Of a stretch of 22,906 bases of DNA, positions 19,461 to 22,906 are shown piece after piece. Each line of letters begins with the position of its first letter. The first letter of the stretch is position 1. The notes under the pieces were generated by a model. The model saw only the letters and a program-made list of their open reading frames with translations, searched no databases and was not told the origin of the DNA. The position numbers and the translations under genes are program-made. Source of the stretch: Nymphaea colorata (taxonomy: Eukaryota; Streptophyta; Magnoliopsida; Nymphaeales; Nymphaeaceae); NCBI RefSeq assembly GCF_008831285.2, contig NW_022205189.1:1-22906 (forward strand), given 5' to 3'.

Positions 19461-20490
19461 TCATAAGATGGTTGACATTCTGGTGTGCTAGCTTTTCTAC
19501 GTGAATGATACCGTGTGTCTTGCTGGTTTGGGCTACGTCTTTACGCGTTTCATGCTTTCTCGCATATTCTTGCTCGACTTCTTTGGCGAAAACTAGCCTT
19601 TCTGTTCATTTCTATGCTGCATTCCCTTGTCGATCGCCTAAATCTCCTGCTTTATCCGCTGCACCTCCTTCCTGAGGAGCGTGAGGTTGTTCTTGAGAGC
19701 TTCGTTCTTGATCTTGGAGGCGAAGGACTGCCTCAGGTACTCTCTGTAGGCTTCCGGATTGAATCTCGCCTCGATCATGGCCTGTATCGCTTGATTTCCG
19801 CCTCAGTGTGGTCCATCCTGCTGCGGCCGGACTCCACCATCTCCCTCTTCACCTTGTACTCCCTGATCACCTCCGCGTTGGCCTATTACTATTCCCTAAT
19901 TTCCCTCCTCAGCTCTATTGCTCCTCCTTGAGCATCCTCAGTCGCAATTCTAGATCATTTTCTTTTTACGTTCCTTGAGGATGTTGAAGCGTCGTTTGTT
20001 GATGTTCCTCCTGTGTTCCTCCTGGTTGGCGGCAGCCCTGGCGGCAAGCTCGGCCACCGCTGCTGCCTTCTCCATGAACTTCTCCTCGCTGCGCAGGCCG
20101 GCCTCGTGCTCTTCCTGCGGAGGATGTCGTAGCGCAGGAAGCTGTTGGAGGACTTCCGCAGGAACTACTTGAACTTGGAATCCACCTTCTAGCTGGCGAT
20201 GAACTCGGGGCGCACGATGATGCGCGGGAAGCAGCGCTTGCCCGTGTTGTCCAGTTACTAAGTCACCACACCCCTACCTGAGCGTTCAGCTACAGTTCCT
20301 CCAGCATCTTCCTCTGCCCCCTCAGGTACTCCTCCAGCTGGCCGATCTGTGCGCGCAGGTCTTGGTTGCGCTCGCGGATGAAGAGGACTTCTAGTCTGAG
20401 GAGCTCGTGGTGGGGCCGATTGCGTTCCTCCTCTTCTCGCTTTTCCTTGATGCGGGCGAGGACCATTTCGGCCAGTTTCTGCTTGTCCAT
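19461..20490 (-). CDS. Coiled-coil protein, family not recognised
   Basis: Begins MDKQKLAEMVLARIKEKREE at 20490. It is almost entirely charged heptad sequence, so a long coiled coil of roughly 325 residues, with a short non-helical stretch (CFPRIIVRPEFIASQKVDSK) after the first intron. Two 20-nt introns are clear: GTAGGGGTGTGGTGACTTAG (20258-20277) and GTAAAAAGAAAATGATCTAG (19950-19969). TAG and TAA appear as glutamine, for example in REQQQANAEV near 19890. Three single-base breaks (near 20115, 19918 and 19788) interrupt the frame. Reading across them gives RFNPEAYREYLRQSFASKIK, then more coiled coil, ending at TGA 19461-19463. Its neighbour is an axonemal PGPG protein, which makes a ciliary role plausible, but I do not recognise the family. 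Confidence 0.8.
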
Positions 20491-20523
20491 GATCAATAAT
20501 TATATTCCCACCCATCGCATTAT
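20491..20523. promoter_or_regulatory. 33-bp divergent intergenic region
   Basis: Only 33 bp separate the ATG of the coiled-coil gene (minus, 20490) from the ATG of the sorting nexin gene (plus, 20524). The stretch is AT-rich between two GC-rich coding regions. Both 5' leaders and any core promoter must fit here or overlap coding sequence, so it probably acts as a compact bidirectional promoter. Confidence 0.6.
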
Positions 20524-21730
20524 ATGGATCTTGACTCCGAGCCTGAGGAGTGCTTCCTCGACGAGCTGGACCAGCCTTACGCATAAGTAAGCATCCGATG
20601 ACGAAGATCTCGATCTCAGTGGTCGAGGGGGTCCCTCGGGGGCACGGCCTCGGCGCCTACATCGGCTACGTCATCAAGATGCGCGCGCCCTCGCAGATGA
20701 CGGTGGAGCGGCGCTACAGCGAGTTCGCAGCGCTGAGGGCGGTACTGGTGAGGCGGTGGCCCGGGGTGATCATCCCCTGCCTTCCTGCCAAGCACGCCTC
20801 GGGCAGCAACTCCCTGCGGGTGGTCAACGAACGCGTGAAGTACCTCTCCTACTTCCTCAACAACTGCGTGAAGCTCAACTTCATCTTCATGTCCGATTAA
20901 TTCCAGCTCTTCCTCACCTCCACCGACCCCGACCTCAAGAGCAGGCTCGAGAAGCTGCCCACGCTGCCCTACTACCTGATGCTGCACCGCTACGAGGAGG
21001 CCTTCCCGGGCGTGAGGGGCGAGGAGGGGAGGAGGCGGAGATCGCCATCGCCATGCGCGACCAGGTGGAGCCCTTCAGGAAGCTCATCAACGGCCAGCGC
21101 ATCGCCCTCATCAACCTCAAGAAGGAAGTCTACAAGCTGGCCCTCAGGAGGGAGGAGTACCTCAGGACCACCAAGATCCTCTACTCCGACACCCTCCCCG
21201 CTCTCTAGGACCACCTCTCGCGCACAGCTCAGCAGCTGGTCCCTGTTTTAGACACTGAACAGGTCAAGGAGGCCGTCGCCGAGCTGAAGGAGTGCAACGC
21301 TCGCAACTACTGGCTGCTGTTCGAGTGCCTCAAGCTCTAGATCGGCGAGGCCCAGGCGGCCATCGACGCTCTCCAGTCGCGGGAGGACCTCGAGAGGCAG
21401 CAGGAGAGACTGGCGCACGACATCGCCGTCAACGAGGAGGAACTCACGAGCATCAACAACAAGAAGATGACCCTGAAGCAGTTCTTCAGCAGGAACAACG
21501 AGCAGCTGGCTGCAGAACTGCAGAAGGCCAACGAAAACTTGAGGCAGGAGGTGGAGTCGCTGAGGATCCTCAACATCGTCGCTGCGGAAATCACCATCAG
21601 CCAGCTGGCGCAGGGATACAGGCAGAGGAGGGAAGAGCTCTGGAGAAAGACTTGGCGGAATTACGTGGAGAAGGAGCAAGGACTTTCCACCTTCCTCCAG
21701 GGATTCTATGCCATATTCTAAAAAGCATGA
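20524..21730 (+). CDS. PX-domain sorting nexin with coiled-coil/BAR-like C-terminus
   Basis: Starts MDLDSEPEECFLDELDQPYA with glutamine TAA, then a 20-nt intron (20587-20606), after which the frame continues ISISVVEGVPRGHGLGAYIG. A PX domain fills about residues 20-135: ERRYSEFAALR carries the Arg-Arg-Tyr phosphoinositide-binding motif, and PGVIIPCLPAK is the proline-rich loop typical of SNX1/2/4-type proteins. A TAA glutamine (20898) sits in FMSDQFQLFL. After a single-base break at the four-G run near 21026 the protein continues EAEIAIAMRDQVEPFRKLIN and then a long helical region with TAG glutamines (21208, 21338), consistent with a BAR domain. It ends at TGA 21728-21730. Sorting nexins bind PI3P on endosomes and shape tubules for retrieval. 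Confidence 0.9.
20587..20606 (+). other. 20-nt intron of the sorting nexin gene
   Basis: GTAAGCATCCGATGACGAAG. Its removal joins DQPYAQ to ISISVVEG in one frame; unspliced, the first exon would run into a TGA inside the intron. It ends in GAAG like most of the introns inside the codons of the peptide genes. It calibrates intron size independently of them. Confidence 0.88.
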
Positions 21731-22026
21731 TCTGCATCTTTCAATCGACTAACAAAATAGATAATAAATGAGGGATTTGTGAATGGTTTAAGTGGGATAA
21801 AGCTATTTCACTTCTTTGCTTTGAATATTTACTCCAAGAATCATGTTGGATGGAGGTGATGGAAGGAAAGGGATCAGCTGGTGCATATAGATGAAGCTTT
21901 AGTCAGAAAAAGAGTGGCACAATTGGCACAATTGGATCAAATTTGCTTTACTTATCCTTCTATGGTGTTTAGCTGATGATATCGCTTTACTTTTTGCAGA
22001 TATAGGATATGAAACATCAAATGAGA

Positions 22027-22050
22027 GGTTTAGGATTGGTGAGGAATCAT
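22027..22050 (-). promoter_or_regulatory. Conserved 3' block of the peptide genes (copy E)
   Basis: Minus strand ATGATTCCTCACCAATCC then TAAACC, starting 11 nt after the last 20-nt intron (22062-22081) of gene E. This copy is more than 14 kb from copies A to D, across four unrelated genes, yet differs from A in a single base. Confidence 0.6.
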
Positions 22051-22906
22051 TATTGAGTCGTCTTTTTCATGCCATTTCTACTCTTGGTGATTCGCTCGTC
22101 TGCTTTTAGCATGCTTTTACACTATCTAAGCAGATAATTACCCCTGAGTAAGCCTATATGCTTACACTTAGATCGAAAGCATTATACATCTTCCTTATGG
22201 ATGGCTTACACTAGATATTAAGGGGAATACAGCTTGTTTATTTGTTGTTTACCCTTCTTGGCAAGATATATACGACAGCTTCCTCAGGACTTATTTACAC
22301 TTTGTGGTTCCAAGCATACGCCTGCTTTATTGTCGGTTTACACTTCATAATGGTGAGATTACGCTAAATGATGGGATTTCGGATACGTCTTCTTCATTCA
22401 TCTTATACGCTTGATTATGTTGATTCTTACTCCTTACTTATTCTCTTATTACGCTGAATCGATAATTATGATACCCCTAATTTAGCTTGTTTATACTCTC
22501 TTGAGATGGGGATAGCTATACGACTTCATTTGTTGATCTTTACCCTGTTTTATTTTATCCTCCTACTTCTTCCGTAATTCAATCACTACACTATTGATAG
22601 CAGTATTTGTACAAGGGCTTCTTCATTCATCTTTTACTCTTAGTGTTCCACTTTTTGTACAGCTGACTCATTGGCTGGTTACACTAAGCTTTTCAAACGG
22701 CTATACTCCTTCTTTATTGCCTTATTACCCTATATTGTTGCAAAAGATACGCCTTCGTTATCTTGGCTTAGTACACTAAGTATTCTCGAAGACTGTACAT
22801 CTTCTTTAGCTTTTATATACCCTATATGATCTCTATGCTTGTACAAGGTCTATTTTCGATCAGATAGATACGCTAGGTCATTGATTAGGTACAGCAATTC
22901 TGAGGC
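22027..22906 (-). CDS. Gene E: secreted small peptide encoded in 1-2 nt exons, about 36 introns, 5' end outside window
   Basis: The window edge cuts exon 1; its last bases (22893-22906) read GC CTC AGA ATT GCT, giving (G)LRIA, which aligns with GLKIN and GLQLN of the other copies. From intron 1 (22873-22892) to 22100-22120 the DNA is a chain of 20-24 nt GT...AG introns with alternate 1- and 2-nt exons; 5-nt exons occur at 22845-22849, 22613-22617 and 22274-22278. The decoded part is HLDCGSTLQVRRHCSVAYWY, then ERITK from an 18-nt exon (22082-22099). The glutamine is a TAA split by an intron. One irregularity: to keep the frame, 22343-22386 (two adjacent introns and the base between) must be removed as one 44-nt unit. 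His, two Cys and YWY match gene A. Confidence 0.78.

Overview
The window is one end of a ciliate chromosome. It opens with CCCCAA telomere repeats. The genes read TAA and TAG as glutamine and end at TGA, and their introns are almost all exactly 20 nt. The conserved genes are GC-rich; the roughly 9.5 kb next to the telomere is AT-rich. I cannot name the species. C4A2 telomeres with this code fit an oligohymenophorean-type ciliate, but that is inference.

Layout. 1-64 is telomere. 65-9581 is a subtelomeric zone with four related small genes (here A to D) separated by AT-rich DNA in which I see no convincing gene. 9582-18271 (minus) is one very large inositol-trisphosphate-receptor type calcium channel gene. 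18470-19327 (minus) is a PGPG-repeat (STPG/ODF3-like) axonemal protein. 19461-20490 (minus) is an unrecognised coiled-coil protein. 20524-21730 (plus) is a PX-domain sorting nexin, transcribed divergently from the coiled-coil gene with only 33 bp between the two start codons. A fifth small gene (E, minus) fills 22027 to the window edge, where its first exon is cut.

The striking content is the small gene family. Each complete copy starts with a 66-nt GC-rich exon (65 nt in A) encoding a 22-residue signal peptide ending in LGL(Q/K)(L/I)(N/T). What follows looks like an AT-rich degenerate repeat of about 43 bp. Read with the 20-nt GT...AG introns used by the neighbouring genes, it becomes a run of introns separated by exons of 1 and 2 nt in strict alternation. 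One intron lies after the first base of each codon and one between codons, so about 43 bp of DNA encodes one amino acid. Decoding the five copies gives related secreted peptides: gene A reads TEHDACEWYDINPACGNYWY, gene B TEHERICRKPNGNTYRCWY, and gene E HLDCGSTLQVRRHCSVAYWY. They share an N-terminal His, two Cys in A, B and E, and a C-terminal (Y)WY. I count about 36, 37, 26, 18 and 36 introns in A to E, roughly 150 in about 4 kb of DNA. I know of no described gene of this kind.

The function of the peptides is unknown. A subtelomeric, multicopy, secreted, variable peptide with one probable disulphide suggests a pheromone, defence peptide or effector, but that is inference. The other genes suggest a motile, calcium-signalling cell with cilia and endosomes. 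Several conserved genes carry single-base frame breaks that no intron explains; these are probably consensus sequencing errors, and one such break also falls in exon 1 of gene A.
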